The notes below the pieces were generated by a model that was not told the DNA's origin, did no database searches, and worked only from the letters and a program-made list of their open reading frames with translations. The translations under genes and the position numbers were made by a program. DNA of 64,000 bases from an uncultured Christensenellaceae bacterium (GTDB lineage: Bacteria > Bacillota > Clostridia > Christensenellales > UBA3700), in assembly GCA_944376205.1 (NCBI GenBank), contig CALWBV010000007.1:28165-92164 (forward strand), in the 5' to 3' direction. Position 1 is the first letter of the stretch. Each line of letters opens with the position of its first letter. Of this stretch, positions 1 to 8,904 are shown one piece after another.

Positions 1-497
1 ATAAGCATAGGAACACTTATGCACACGCAACCTATCAATTTTGATTGCCACGACACTCCCGAAAAAGGAATAAAAGTGATAAGTCCCAACAAAAGTATGG
101 TGATATTAGACGAATCGGGAATTTCAAACGTATCGAAATCCACCATTGCCACGACTATAAGTACCGACACGAGAATGTCGTAAATAAGAGTCATATAACT
201 GATTTTGAATACGGCAAAATTTACCGTCCAAAGAATACAGTTGAGAGCCTCTATTATAGGATATCTTAAAGAAATACGCTCATGGCAATTACGACATTTT
301 CCTCGCAATATAATATAACTCAATATCGGTATGTTGTCATAAGCCTTTATAGGAGCCCCGCATTTAGGGCAAAAAGAGCGTGCTTTTGAAAAAAAAGTGC
401 CTTTGGGCAGACGATAGATAACCACATTCAAAAAACTACCTATCGCCAATCCCGCTAAAGCACTCAAAAAATACAAAGTAACAGTCAGAGCAAGCAT
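1..497 (-). CDS. pilD: Prepilin peptidase (type IV leader peptidase), C-terminus cut by window edge
   Basis: Membrane aspartyl protease that cleaves, and in most homologues N-methylates, type IV prepilins. The reverse strand reads from an ATG at 497, placed about 5 nt after an AAGG ribosome site, and stays open to the window edge (about 165 residues). Residues 1-20 form a membrane helix ending in the family motif [13 protein letters not shown] four-cysteine zinc site follows (CPKCG, then CRNC), as in bifunctional PilD enzymes. The segment [10 protein letters not shown] carries the first catalytic Asp of the GxGD family. The second catalytic motif lies outside the window. It is the last visible gene of the pilus operon, 9 nt after a pseudopilin gene, so it presumably processes the pseudopilins encoded just upstream. 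A GTG two codons earlier is a less likely start. Confidence 0.93.
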   Translation of the reverse strand, partial: MLALTVTLYFLSALAGLAIGSFLNVVIYRLPKGTFFSKARSFCPKCGAPIKAYDNIPILSYIILRGKCRNCHERISLRYPIIEALNCILWTVNFAVFKISYMTLIYDILVSVLIVVAMVDFDTFEIPDSSNITILLLGLITFIPFSGVSWQSKLIGCVCISVPML

Positions 498-506
498 ATA
501 CACCTT

Positions 507-1151
507 TTATGCAAAATAACAAATGAATTTTGAGCCAGAGCTTGTAAAATCAATGCTGTTGCCCAATCTCTCGAGGTTGAGAAGCTTGAAAGATTCCTTG
601 CCTTGCGTGACTACTCTTTCCGGATTATCTCTTTCGAATACGTACACCTGTACTCTCAACGTAAGATAATTGCCCGAAGCCGCATTGTAAAGAGGAACGA
701 AGGATATTTGCACTCCGTATTTATCGTAAGCGGATTCTTCGAGAATAAGTTTGCTTCCTACAGGCAATCCGTTATCGTCCAATTCAAACTCTCCGAGATA
801 ATTACTCTCGAGATAATATACGTATCCGTTGAAACTGAACATGGCGTGATGAGTTTTGAGATATTCGGTTTTTACCTCGCCGCTTTGTCCCAAAGCACTA
901 CCTGAATCAAGGAAAATCTCCTCTTTGGTATAAAGGTTTTTCTTGACAAGTGCAAGAACAAGATCCTTTACGTCATCCGCCATAAGTGTTTCTGTTCCTT
1001 TTGCAAACGTCCTGCTCGCAGAACTCGTAATTGCAAAGACGGATATCGTAAGAATACTCATAATAACCATAGCAACGAGAAGTTCTACAAGCGTAAAACC
1101 TTTTTTCCATTTATTCTTGGTCTTTTTAATTCTGTTTATCAACATAATCAA
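507..1151 (-). CDS. Type IV pilin-like / pseudopilin protein (minor pilin)
   Basis: A 214-residue prepilin-like protein. A basic leader ends KKG at residue 18, followed by FTLVELLVAMVIMS, the classic class III signal with Glu at mature position 5 and a hydrophobic helix to about residue 42. The remainder is a globular domain with no cysteine pair of note until the C-terminus. Its start overlaps the previous gene by 4 nt (ATGA), so the two are translationally coupled. By position and length it resembles minor pseudopilins of the GspJ/ComGF type that help prime or cap a pilus. The exact orthology is not clear from sequence alone. Confidence 0.87.
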   Translation of the reverse strand: MIMLINRIKKTKNKWKKGFTLVELLVAMVIMSILTISVFAITSSASRTFAKGTETLMADDVKDLVLALVKKNLYTKEEIFLDSGSALGQSGEVKTEYLKTHHAMFSFNGYVYYLESNYLGEFELDDNGLPVGSKLILEESAYDKYGVQISFVPLYNAASGNYLTLRVQVYVFERDNPERVVTQGKESFKLLNLERLGNSIDFTSSGSKFICYFA

Positions 1152-1558
1152 TCACCGACGTATATGCAATACGATATTCCGGAATCGTTGAGCGTATAGA
1201 TATAATACGTTCCTTGAGAGGTAACTCTCTTTTTGATTTCGCTGTCCTTGTTGCTGAGTTCGAGAGTCAAAGGCTGATAAGTATAGTCTCCTTCTGCATG
1301 GTCGGGGCTTACGACGGTGATCGTGATATCGTCTGTACTGCCCGATTCGATAGCTTCGACAAGTCTTTCTCTGTCTCTGTCGTAAGCAATTGACATATTG
1401 ACCATCTTTGTGGAAGTAAACATGAACGTAGAAAACATTACCGCCATCATCGCAAACAATGCCACGCTGACTATTGCCTCCAACAGAGTAAATCCTTTTT
1501 TACCTTTGAGTCTTACCAGTGAGAATTTTCTCTTTTTTTCAGTCTTTCTCATAATCAA
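1148..1558 (-). CDS. Small type IV pilin-like / pseudopilin protein
   Basis: A 136-residue prepilin. The leader is long and basic (22 residues, ending GKKG), followed by FTLLEAIVSVALFAMM with Glu5 conserved. The mature part is only about 114 residues, which fits a GspI/GspH-like minor pseudopilin. It overlaps both neighbours by 4 nt (ATGA at 1148-1151 and 1555-1558), so it is co-translated with the giant pseudopilin before it and the minor pilin after it. These three proteins plausibly form one tip complex; that is inferred from gene order. Confidence 0.85.
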   Translation of the reverse strand: MIMRKTEKKRKFSLVRLKGKKGFTLLEAIVSVALFAMMAVMFSTFMFTSTKMVNMSIAYDRDRERLVEAIESGSTDDITITVVSPDHAEGDYTYQPLTLELSNKDSEIKKRVTSQGTYYIYTLNDSGISYCIYVGD

Positions 1559-4500
1559 TAATACCCCAAGAATTCCCAGATAATTTCGCCGAACTGACCG
1601 ATTTCTTCTTCACTGTTTCCAAATTCGAAGTTTACATCGGTAATCAGCGGTGCAGGAACGTGGTTGTAGACACAATACCTATATTCGCTTATCGTCTCTT
1701 CAAACCTTTCAACCTGACCTTGCATCAAATAGTTCTTTACTGCCATACAGCCGTTGAGGATAGTTCTGTTACCGTCCGAACCGACTATATCGCCAAATCC
1801 GTTGGGCGCATATATGTAGCCGTTCATGCTCATATTGTAACCCATCTCGATTATAATACTGTCATTGGATATAAAGTATATACTGTCCGATCTGCGATCG
1901 ACACCCGTCATTTCTTCGACAAGTCCTATCGTGCAGTTTGTACCGAATTTCAGTTCGGGCACTTCAACGCCGTCTCCTCCGCTCACATATGCAAAGGTCA
2001 TATTTCCGCCGGTAAGAACAACTGTCGTGTTTTCTCCGAATGTCACGCCCTTCTCGAATTTAAGATGCAGGTTATCATCAAAAGAATTAAACTTGATAAT
2101 GTATCCGCTGTAATTGAATTTAATTCTCGAAGTGAATACCATGCTCTTTTTAATTTCGATTACTTTGTTTACATTATCGACAGAAGCAACGTCTGTTCTG
2201 CCTGTAGCCGCAACATAACTCTGTATGCCCGATCTGATATCTCCGTTTGAAATATAGCTGTTGATATCGTAGTAATATACACCGAGAGGAGACGTCTCGT
2301 CAGCGGCTGCTACGGGAGCATTCCAGAATTGAGGATTTGCCTCTTTCGTTTCCCATGTAGTGGGGAAGAAATACTGCGACCAGAGGTTCAATGACTGTCC
2401 CGCCGAGAAATGGATACTCTCAACGCCGCCGTATGTAGCGAAATTGTTGATTTGATGCGCAAATACTACATCAGACGCCTGCGAGAGAACCGCACCGCTG
2501 TATGTTACTCCGAACGAGCTCAACCAACTGCCGAGAACGTAGGGATTTATCGTCAAATCGTAATCGGTATCCCAGACTGACAAACCTACCGTATAAAGAG
2601 TATCGAGATAGATTGACTTTCTGTTTCCTTCAAGCGTAAATCCTCCGTACCATTCGTTACCGTCGATAAACGTTCCGCCGGGACCTACGAATACGTTGTT
2701 GAAATTAAGGTGAGGCGCTTCGAGTCCGCTCCATGCATTTGTCTTGTGCTGACTTTGTTTTATTCTCAACTTGTTAGCCACCAAGTTGCCTGTAACGTCT
2801 ATTGTATTATACCTCATGGCAGTTTCATTATTTTTACTGTCTTCCATCGAGGCTCCGGTCTTTAGATAGTTTTTATACGCATCGTCGGTGTACTCCAAGT
2901 CTATATTTAAATATCCTTCAACGAATATGTTGCCGAAGATTTCTCTATAGACATCGTCACCTTCCCATTTTGCTACGATAATCTTTGTATTAACTTTGGA
3001 ATAGAGTGTTCCTATTACGGAAGTATTTTTGATATATGCGCCGTATTCGTTTGTATTGAGATAAGATGTACAAAGCGCATTGGATTCTGTGATACAGTCT
3101 GACTCAAGACCTGCAATAACGAGATTACCGCCGGGACAGTTGATAGACAAACCGTTGCCGTCCTTAAAAGTAAGCGTGCCGGATTTTATGCTGCTGTAAT
3201 CGATAGAAAAATTATTTCCTCTCAAATAAACGTTGCCGTATATTGTACTGTCGAGAATCGTGAGATTGTCGCCATTGCAATAAACGTCGCCGTAAATCGT
3301 GGAGTTTGCTATATACAAATCTCCTTGCACCATAATATCTCCGAATATGGAAACGGATTTTTTATGAACTCTGCTGCTTCCGTTCCATCTTTGGAAAACA
3401 TAACCGTCTATCGCAAGATCTTTTCTCGCATAGATATTGTTTTTGATGCCTTTATAAGCATTGTACGTATTAACCGAATCGAAGTTTTCAATTCTAGTAT
3501 CGTCCCAAAGATACATGTTGCCGTTTATTCTGAACGTCGTATCTTCTGCGGGGATATTGTTGTTGACGTGGTCAAAGAATACGTCGATGCCGGCGGGATA
3601 GCCGTGTTCGAATCTGGTATCTCCGAGCGTGTTGTAATAGTCCCAATAGTCACGTCCCATTACGGTGTCGTAATAGAATTGCCAACTTTCTTTATCGTTC
3701 CTGTCCTTGTCCCACAAACCTATAAGCGCTCTGGACTGAACATAAAGGTCTCCGTTGATTGCCGTATAGTTTCTGGGATATTCGATTTCACCCGAAAGGT
3801 AATCCTGAGGGAAACTGTTGGCATAACTTCCTTGGATTTGTCCGACATAGTCGAATTCAGAGCTTCTTATATCACCGTAATCTTTGTTTTCGCTTCTGTA
3901 ATCAGAGAAAAGATAAAGTTCTACCCAATCGTTATAGAACAAAATCTCATTCGCATTGGTATACCATTCTCCTGTAGCAGATGCCAAATTCTGACCTTCT
4001 ACCGCCAAAGGTTCGTTGTCGATATCAAAAGGTTTGGTATGTCCGGTAACGGTTTCGAGTTTATCGCCGTTATAAACCTTTGTTTCTATGCCGCTGTAAA
4101 CGGTATCGCGCAAATATCTGTTATATACTCCCGCATGCGAATTGTCATTTATGATTTCATCGTTTGCATTGCGGATATACTGACCTGCAGTACCCGTATA
4201 TGCTCCGTAATATCCGAATTTTTCAAGGCTTGTAAGTACCGTGTTGTAAATACCGCCGTTTGTCGAAGTGCCCTCGTAGTAAATACCGTTTTCGTCATAT
4301 GCGTAAATTACGGGTTGAGCAACGTACACGTCACCCAACGACTCTGCGGTGATCATACAGGTCAAAGGAGACGACCAACAGAATGCGTTGCTGAAAATCT
4401 TGGAAAGCTCTTCAGCTGCCTTTGTGGTTTTAGCAATCTTCATTCTTACGCTTTCGCTGTAACCTTTATATGTAGCATAAGCTTCGAGACTTAATTCCGT

Positions 4501-4947
4501 ACGACGTGTATTTGTATATCTTGCCTGCAATCTGCAAGTACCCATAACGTCCTTAAACAGTCCTGCGTCTTCAATTATTGAAGGTCCCGTATCTCCTTCT
4601 ATGATAGCGCCCGTGCCTCCGACTTCGCCGATAGTACAGTAAACCGCCGTTATGTCGTCAACGCCGGAAAGTACGGATTCGGCATATTTTGCATCGAGCG
4701 TGTCGACAATGATATTCATTGCTTCTTCATCATCGTAAATCAAATCGTAAAGCGCATCAACGCTGGCTTGTGCAGTATAATGTGCCTGTTGTTTGCACAG
4801 TTTTGAGAAAGAATAGTTATACGAACGTAACGCAATAGACGTGAAAAGCGTACCCATGACTACCAACATAGCCACTGATACCATTACCACTACCAGAGAC
4901 ATACCCCGTTTGGGGTTTCTCAACATTTTTTTAAGTCTCTTTATCAT
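1555..4947 (-). CDS. Giant tip-like pseudopilin with predicted beta-solenoid region
   Basis: An 1130-residue protein. It starts with a prepilin-like leader ending PKRG (residue 15), then MSLVVVMVSVAMLVVMGTLF. Mature position 5 is Val, not Glu, as in GspK tip pseudopilins; some PilX-family proteins also diverge here. The rest is a very large extracellular domain. Around residues 520-620 short repeats of the type GDIMVQGDLYI and TIYGDVYCNGD alternate G-D turns with beta strands, resembling polymer-forming/bactofilin-like right-handed solenoids. Near residues 1040-1065 the phrase NGYIYAPNG resembles motifs common in PilX-like and DUF7305-like proteins. The usual GspK length is near 300 residues, so this one carries several hundred extra. 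It likely acts as a pilus-tip adhesin or sensor; that function is inferred. Confidence 0.8.
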   Translation of the reverse strand: MIKRLKKMLRNPKRGMSLVVVMVSVAMLVVMGTLFTSIALRSYNYSFSKLCKQQAHYTAQASVDALYDLIYDDEEAMNIIVDTLDAKYAESVLSGVDDITAVYCTIGEVGGTGAIIEGDTGPSIIEDAGLFKDVMGTCRLQARYTNTRRTELSLEAYATYKGYSESVRMKIAKTTKAAEELSKIFSNAFCWSSPLTCMITAESLGDVYVAQPVIYAYDENGIYYEGTSTNGGIYNTVLTSLEKFGYYGAYTGTAGQYIRNANDEIINDNSHAGVYNRYLRDTVYSGIETKVYNGDKLETVTGHTKPFDIDNEPLAVEGQNLASATGEWYTNANEILFYNDWVELYLFSDYRSENKDYGDIRSSEFDYVGQIQGSYANSFPQDYLSGEIEYPRNYTAINGDLYVQSRALIGLWDKDRNDKESWQFYYDTVMGRDYWDYYNTLGDTRFEHGYPAGIDVFFDHVNNNIPAEDTTFRINGNMYLWDDTRIENFDSVNTYNAYKGIKNNIYARKDLAIDGYVFQRWNGSSRVHKKSVSIFGDIMVQGDLYIANSTIYGDVYCNGDNLTILDSTIYGNVYLRGNNFSIDYSSIKSGTLTFKDGNGLSINCPGGNLVIAGLESDCITESNALCTSYLNTNEYGAYIKNTSVIGTLYSKVNTKIIVAKWEGDDVYREIFGNIFVEGYLNIDLEYTDDAYKNYLKTGASMEDSKNNETAMRYNTIDVTGNLVANKLRIKQSQHKTNAWSGLEAPHLNFNNVFVGPGGTFIDGNEWYGGFTLEGNRKSIYLDTLYTVGLSVWDTDYDLTINPYVLGSWLSSFGVTYSGAVLSQASDVVFAHQINNFATYGGVESIHFSAGQSLNLWSQYFFPTTWETKEANPQFWNAPVAAADETSPLGVYYYDINSYISNGDIRSGIQSYVAATGRTDVASVDNVNKVIEIKKSMVFTSRIKFNYSGYIIKFNSFDDNLHLKFEKGVTFGENTTVVLTGGNMTFAYVSGGDGVEVPELKFGTNCTIGLVEEMTGVDRRSDSIYFISNDSIIIEMGYNMSMNGYIYAPNGFGDIVGSDGNRTILNGCMAVKNYLMQGQVERFEETISEYRYCVYNHVPAPLITDVNFEFGNSEEEIGQFGEIIWEFLGYY

Positions 4948-5018
4948 ATTCTTCCTCCTTATCTTAATGTTCCCTCTTATAAACTTTTGACGATTTTCAA
5001 ATTCAATTAAGTAAGTTC

Positions 5019-5054
5019 AGTATTGTCCTGCCGAAAATTCGGCAGAACAATACT
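5019..5054 (-). other. Long hairpin between pilO and the giant pseudopilin gene
   Basis: Near-perfect inverted repeat: arms AGTATTGT-C-CTGCCGAA and TTCGGCAG-A-ACAATACT, one mismatch, 2-nt loop. No T-tract follows on the minus strand, so it is not a typical intrinsic terminator. It occupies the only long gap (114 bp) inside an otherwise tightly overlapping operon, which fits an mRNA processing or stability element. Confidence 0.75.
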
Positions 5055-5061
5055 ATGTGAA

Positions 5062-6048
5062 TCAACCGAAAGTTACCGTAACATAAGGCACGGAGTTGTC
5101 AAGAGGAGATTTGAAATATCCCTTATTCTTGTCGCCTACCGCTCTTACGATAATATTCTGCGTACCGGTCAATGCATCTGCACTGAAAGTGTAATTGAGA
5201 ATACCCGTGTTGCTTTGGGGCTTCAACGTCGCATTGGGAATCAAGGTGTAATATCTCATGCCGTCTTCACCTTCCGTGAACGAATAGAATTCGTAGCTTA
5301 CCGCATTTTCCACAGCACCGAAAGATATCGTAGTTCCGCCGTTGTTGGTAAGGCTTGTTACGTTGGCAAGCAATGCGGGAATGTTTTCAGATTCGATTTC
5401 GACTTGCATCGTGTATTTCAAAGTAAAGCTTCCCTCATAGGACAGCTTTATCTCATTGATATCGGGGGTATCGGGGTTATTGTCATGATCGACGGGTTCC
5501 GTTGTCTCCACAATATTGAAAGTAAAGCTGGTAATCTCCATGCTGGGATTTGCCTCTACTCTGTCCAAAAAGTCATTTACGATATTGATAGCGGCAACCG
5601 TATTGTCCACGGGGATAGCATATGCGGAAGTACAATCGACATACATAACATCGTATGCTATATTCGTTTCGTCCCAAACAGCACTCTGGGTAGAGGTCTG
5701 AATAGGATACCAACCCTGTGACGAATACCCCGTCAAACCGCAATCTTCAAAAAGCGTAAACATCATTTCGTCGATATAAGTTGCCGTAACAGGTTCGTCG
5801 AGAACTTTGTTGTTGTTGGCATAGTAGTATTCAAGCAAATCGTTATATTTTTTGTCGATTTTAGCCATATTGATAGCTGCAAGTCTGTCATTGAGAGCCT
5901 GAACCTGCTCTTGTTTTGTCTTTACTTGCGCTTCGATTGCATCGAGGTCGTCATTTGCAGGCACTACGCCGTACATGTAAAATACAGCTACGAAAATTAC
6001 TACCGCCAATATGACGAGCATCAATTTATCTTTACTTGTCAGTGTCAT
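5062..6048 (-). CDS. pilO: PilO-like inner-membrane assembly protein with extra C-terminal domain
   Basis: A 328-residue protein. A single membrane helix at about residues 9-28 is followed by a coiled coil (residues 35-75) and a ferredoxin-like region typical of PilO, the alignment protein that pairs with PilN and links PilM to the outer parts of the machine. PilO is usually near 200 residues. Here about 95 extra C-terminal residues, from near residue 235, have an alternating beta pattern (for example TTISFGAVENAVSYEFYSF) that looks like a fibronectin-III-type fold. The start overlaps the pilN stop by 4 nt. The assignment rests on gene order and topology as much as on sequence. Confidence 0.8.
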   Translation of the reverse strand: MTLTSKDKLMLVILAVVIFVAVFYMYGVVPANDDLDAIEAQVKTKQEQVQALNDRLAAINMAKIDKKYNDLLEYYYANNNKVLDEPVTATYIDEMMFTLFEDCGLTGYSSQGWYPIQTSTQSAVWDETNIAYDVMYVDCTSAYAIPVDNTVAAINIVNDFLDRVEANPSMEITSFTFNIVETTEPVDHDNNPDTPDINEIKLSYEGSFTLKYTMQVEIESENIPALLANVTSLTNNGGTTISFGAVENAVSYEFYSFTEGEDGMRYYTLIPNATLKPQSNTGILNYTFSADALTGTQNIIVRAVGDKNKGYFKSPLDNSVPYVTVTFG

Positions 6049-6686
6049 ACGAATGCCCCCCAGTTTACATTGAATTTCAACGTGAAGTTGATAGAATATT
6101 CTCCGTCGTCGGAATCAGAAGGCAAACCGGGATAGTTTTCTTCGACGTTGGAGAAGTACAAAAGATTCTTTTTAGATTCTTCGGTATCGAGTTCGCCTGC
6201 AAGGAATCTCGTGAAATGCCATGCGTACTCGTACTCGTTCGTTCCGCAACTGAGAGTAATGCTCGATGTATCGAGAATAATAGATCTGATCTTTACCGTA
6301 TCGTTGCCTTCGAGATCGTCGTTACCCTGTACGTAATCGAAAAGAAGATTGAGGAACATAGAACTCATCTTTTCCTTTTCGGCAGCCGTCTTGTTGGGAT
6401 ATACGATAGAAATGACGTCGGTTATTTTGTTGGCGTATTCCTGTTGAGCCTGTGCATATTGCTGCTCGAGCTGAAGAACTTCGTTTTCTTTGCCCAATTG
6501 TTTGTCGAGGTCGTCAATGACGTCTTGATTTTTTGCTATGTTGACTTTTGCAGTCGCAAACAAGAATATCATTGCGCCTACCAGCACCACGATACCGAAT
6601 GCTATTATAGCCGTCATGCTTGACGAACTTTTTTTCTTGGTCGCCTGATTGAGACTTTCCAAGAGATTTATGTCACGCTTTGCCAT
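6045..6686 (-). CDS. pilN: PilN-like inner-membrane assembly protein
   Basis: A 213-residue protein. The N-terminus has the PilN signature INLLES (residues 6-11), which in known systems docks into the cleft of PilM. One membrane helix follows (about 24-48), then a coiled coil rich in Q and E (50-85) and a globular domain. Length matches PilN/GspL C-terminal-type proteins. It sits 9 nt after pilM and overlaps pilO by 4 nt, giving the canonical M-N-O order. It has a clear AGGAGG site before ATG. It presumably forms a heterodimer with PilO. Confidence 0.87.
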   Translation of the reverse strand: MAKRDINLLESLNQATKKKSSSSMTAIIAFGIVVLVGAMIFLFATAKVNIAKNQDVIDDLDKQLGKENEVLQLEQQYAQAQQEYANKITDVISIVYPNKTAAEKEKMSSMFLNLLFDYVQGNDDLEGNDTVKIRSIILDTSSITLSCGTNEYEYAWHFTRFLAGELDTEESKKNLLYFSNVEENYPGLPSDSDDGEYSINFTLKFNVNWGAFV

Positions 6687-6695
6687 ATACCCTCC

Positions 6696-7622
6696 TTAAA
6701 CCTTCAGAATAGACAGATCCATAAGTCCGCCTATCGTGCAGAAGAAATCATTATATTCTTCAAGACCTACGCTCTCGATGTTGTCGGGCAACTCGAGTTG
6801 CAATACGTTGACTCCGTATTTCTCGGAAACGGGTTTGCGAAGAAGTTCGAGTTTCTCCTCGGTACCTGCTATTACCATTTCTTTGAGATCGTTCTCGGGG
6901 AAACGCTTTTTATAAAGGTCGATTGCGCTTCTCAACGTATTGAGTACGTCGTTGACAAAATACATTTTATCGTTTTTGAATTTCATGGACTGCATGGAAA
7001 TCACGCTCTTTGACATGGAGTACTTAAACTTCTTGTCAACTATAAAGCTGATTACTATAGCGCTCTCTCTTATCTCAACAAACAAATAGTTTTCAGGCAG
7101 ATTTTCCTGTATGTAAGCAAGGTGCTTGAGCGTACAGTTTTGTCCGATATCTATGGATACGAGATTACACATAAGCGTCTTGGACATCTTTTGCATATCG
7201 CTCAATATTTTGTTGTCGACATACGTTACGAAAACTTTTGACTGTTTGAGACCGTCGACTTTGTTCTCGTCTACTATATAGTCAACGGTATTGTTACGCG
7301 CCAGTTTGTCATCGCTGAAAATTTCGTTTTTGATAAGCGCGATTGTCTTTTGTCTGTTGAGAGTGGGTACAAGCATCTCTCTGAAAGATATATTGATATT
7401 ATCTAATATAATCTTTACCTTTTTATTCTTTACTTCTTCGCCGAGTTCCCTCAAAGCGTTGATGACTACCGATTCGAGTTTTTCATAGCCCTTGTCGTCA
7501 GGCGAATCGAGATAGTCGCTGGGAGTCGCAATTGAATACAAGCTGTTGATAACAACCTTTTTCTTGCTTGCCGTTCCCTCCAGTATTTTGACGGTATCAC
7601 CGCTCAAATGCAATACATACAT
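6696..7622 (-). CDS. pilM: PilM-like actin-fold ATPase of the pilus platform
   Basis: A 308-residue soluble protein with no signal or membrane helix. It shows the alternating pattern of the actin/FtsA fold, with the phosphate-loop-like segment SIDIGQNC near residue 158 and a second near residue 250 (VIAGTEE). It is slightly shorter than typical PilM (about 350). In known machines PilM is cytoplasmic and binds the PilN N-terminus. Here it lies directly upstream of pilN. A GGAGGAG site precedes the ATG. Primary sequence similarity to PilM is weak by eye, and the call leans on the neighbours. Confidence 0.8.
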   Translation of the reverse strand: MYVLHLSGDTVKILEGTASKKKVVINSLYSIATPSDYLDSPDDKGYEKLESVVINALRELGEEVKNKKVKIILDNINISFREMLVPTLNRQKTIALIKNEIFSDDKLARNNTVDYIVDENKVDGLKQSKVFVTYVDNKILSDMQKMSKTLMCNLVSIDIGQNCTLKHLAYIQENLPENYLFVEIRESAIVISFIVDKKFKYSMSKSVISMQSMKFKNDKMYFVNDVLNTLRSAIDLYKKRFPENDLKEMVIAGTEEKLELLRKPVSEKYGVNVLQLELPDNIESVGLEEYNDFFCTIGGLMDLSILKV

Positions 7623-7642
7623 CTATTTTTCTCCTCCTTGTC

Positions 7643-8842
7643 TTAACCGATTGTCTCGTACAATGTGAACATAGGCATCATTACGCCCATAAGCACGAAG
7701 CCTACTACGACAGCCATGACCATCATCATAACAGGCGATATGAGACCTATAAGTCTCTTTACTGCGTTGCTGGATTCTTCCTCGAAGTATCTGGCAGTCT
7801 GCATAAGTATTTCGTCCAAAGCACCCGATTGCTCGCCGACGAAAGTCATCGTCATAAGCATAGGGTCGAAGGCGTCTACATGCGAAAACGCTTCGGCAAT
7901 CGACGAGCCTTTTCTTATTTCGACTACCGCTTCTCTTATCCTCATCTCAACATATTTATTGGTAATGATTTCAGCGCCCATGGATATAGCGTCAAGGAGC
8001 GGAATACCCGTCGCATACAATGTAGCAAGAGAACGTGCAAAAGTTGAGGTATAAATCATCTTTTGCAACGATCCGATCTTAGGAACTTTTATAAGCATTT
8101 TACCTGTAAAAATTGCGACTTTAGGAATTCTTTTGATAATAGGAATAATCGTAATAAGTACAAAAGCAATCAGCGCAACCATATACCACTGATTTACGAT
8201 AAAGTCCTTGATACTCATCAGTATTTGCGTAGGCAAAGGCATTGCGGTATCTTCGGGCATCATCTTCGTCATCTGAGGCATAACGAACACGCTCATTACG
8301 ATAACGACGAGGAAACACACTACCAACAAAATGATAGGATAGCTCATCGCACCTTTTATCTGATTGCGTTGTTTTTGCTCTTTTTCAAAGTATTCTGCCA
8401 GAGTCGTAAGCGATTCGTCGATCTTACCGTTCATCTCGCCTGACTTGACCATACTGATGTACAATGCGGGAAAAGTGTTGTCCATCTTTGCCATTGCCGA
8501 TGCCAAAGATTCACCCTTTTGCAATTGTTCAAAAAGAGACGCAAGTACGGCTCTCAAACGTTTTTTCTTCTTTTCGGTACGCTCGTACAACATCTTCATA
8601 CTCATACTGAGATCGAGACCTGCACGAAGCATTGAAGACAGCTGCCTGCTGAAAGCAATGAGATCGTTGATTTTCAAAGGCCTGGTGCGCGCTTGTTTTG
8701 CCTGGTTGACGATACTGTAATCGTAACAGCGCAAACCTTGTTCGTGCAAAAGATCTCTGAAAGTCTTGTCGTCTGCAGCTACCAAAGTACCTTTGGTCGT
8801 TTTGCCGTCGGCGTCAATTGCTTTATAAGTATATTTTTGCAA
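7643..8842 (-). CDS. pilC: Type II secretion / type IV pilus platform protein (GspF/PilC)
   Basis: A 399-residue polytopic platform protein on which the motor ATPase acts. Two T2SSF domains are visible, about residues 60-190 and 262-392, each with the conserved motif pattern (SRQLSSMLRAGLDL and ARSLATLYATGIPLL; then GEMNGKID and GEQSGALDE). Membrane helices lie near 165-190, 219-237 and 364-392. The start is TTG, six nt after a GGGGGGA ribosome site; no better ATG is near. It is the first gene of the pilus operon, behind a good promoter at 8876-8904. Unusually, no pilB/gspE ATPase gene lies next to it. Confidence 0.94.
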   Translation of the reverse strand: MQKYTYKAIDADGKTTKGTLVAADDKTFRDLLHEQGLRCYDYSIVNQAKQARTRPLKINDLIAFSRQLSSMLRAGLDLSMSMKMLYERTEKKKKRLRAVLASLFEQLQKGESLASAMAKMDNTFPALYISMVKSGEMNGKIDESLTTLAEYFEKEQKQRNQIKGAMSYPIILLVVCFLVVIVMSVFVMPQMTKMMPEDTAMPLPTQILMSIKDFIVNQWYMVALIAFVLITIIPIIKRIPKVAIFTGKMLIKVPKIGSLQKMIYTSTFARSLATLYATGIPLLDAISMGAEIITNKYVEMRIREAVVEIRKGSSIAEAFSHVDAFDPMLMTMTFVGEQSGALDEILMQTARYFEEESSNAVKRLIGLISPVMMMVMAVVVGFVLMGVMMPMFTLYETIG

Positions 8843-8875
8843 GTTTATCCCCCCTATTTTTACAATATCAAAATT

Positions 8876-8904
8876 ATTATATCACATGAATTTTACGATT
8901 GCAA
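8876..8904 (-). promoter_or_regulatory. Promoter of the pilus operon
   Basis: On the minus strand TTGCAA, 17 nt, TATAAT, with a TG one base before the -10 (extended -10). It lies about 30 nt upstream of the pilC TTG start. Confidence 0.75.

Noticed and set aside
5019..5054. Intrinsic terminator inside the pilus operon
   Set aside because: The hairpin is strong, but no T-tract follows on the minus strand and the downstream gene has no promoter that I could find.
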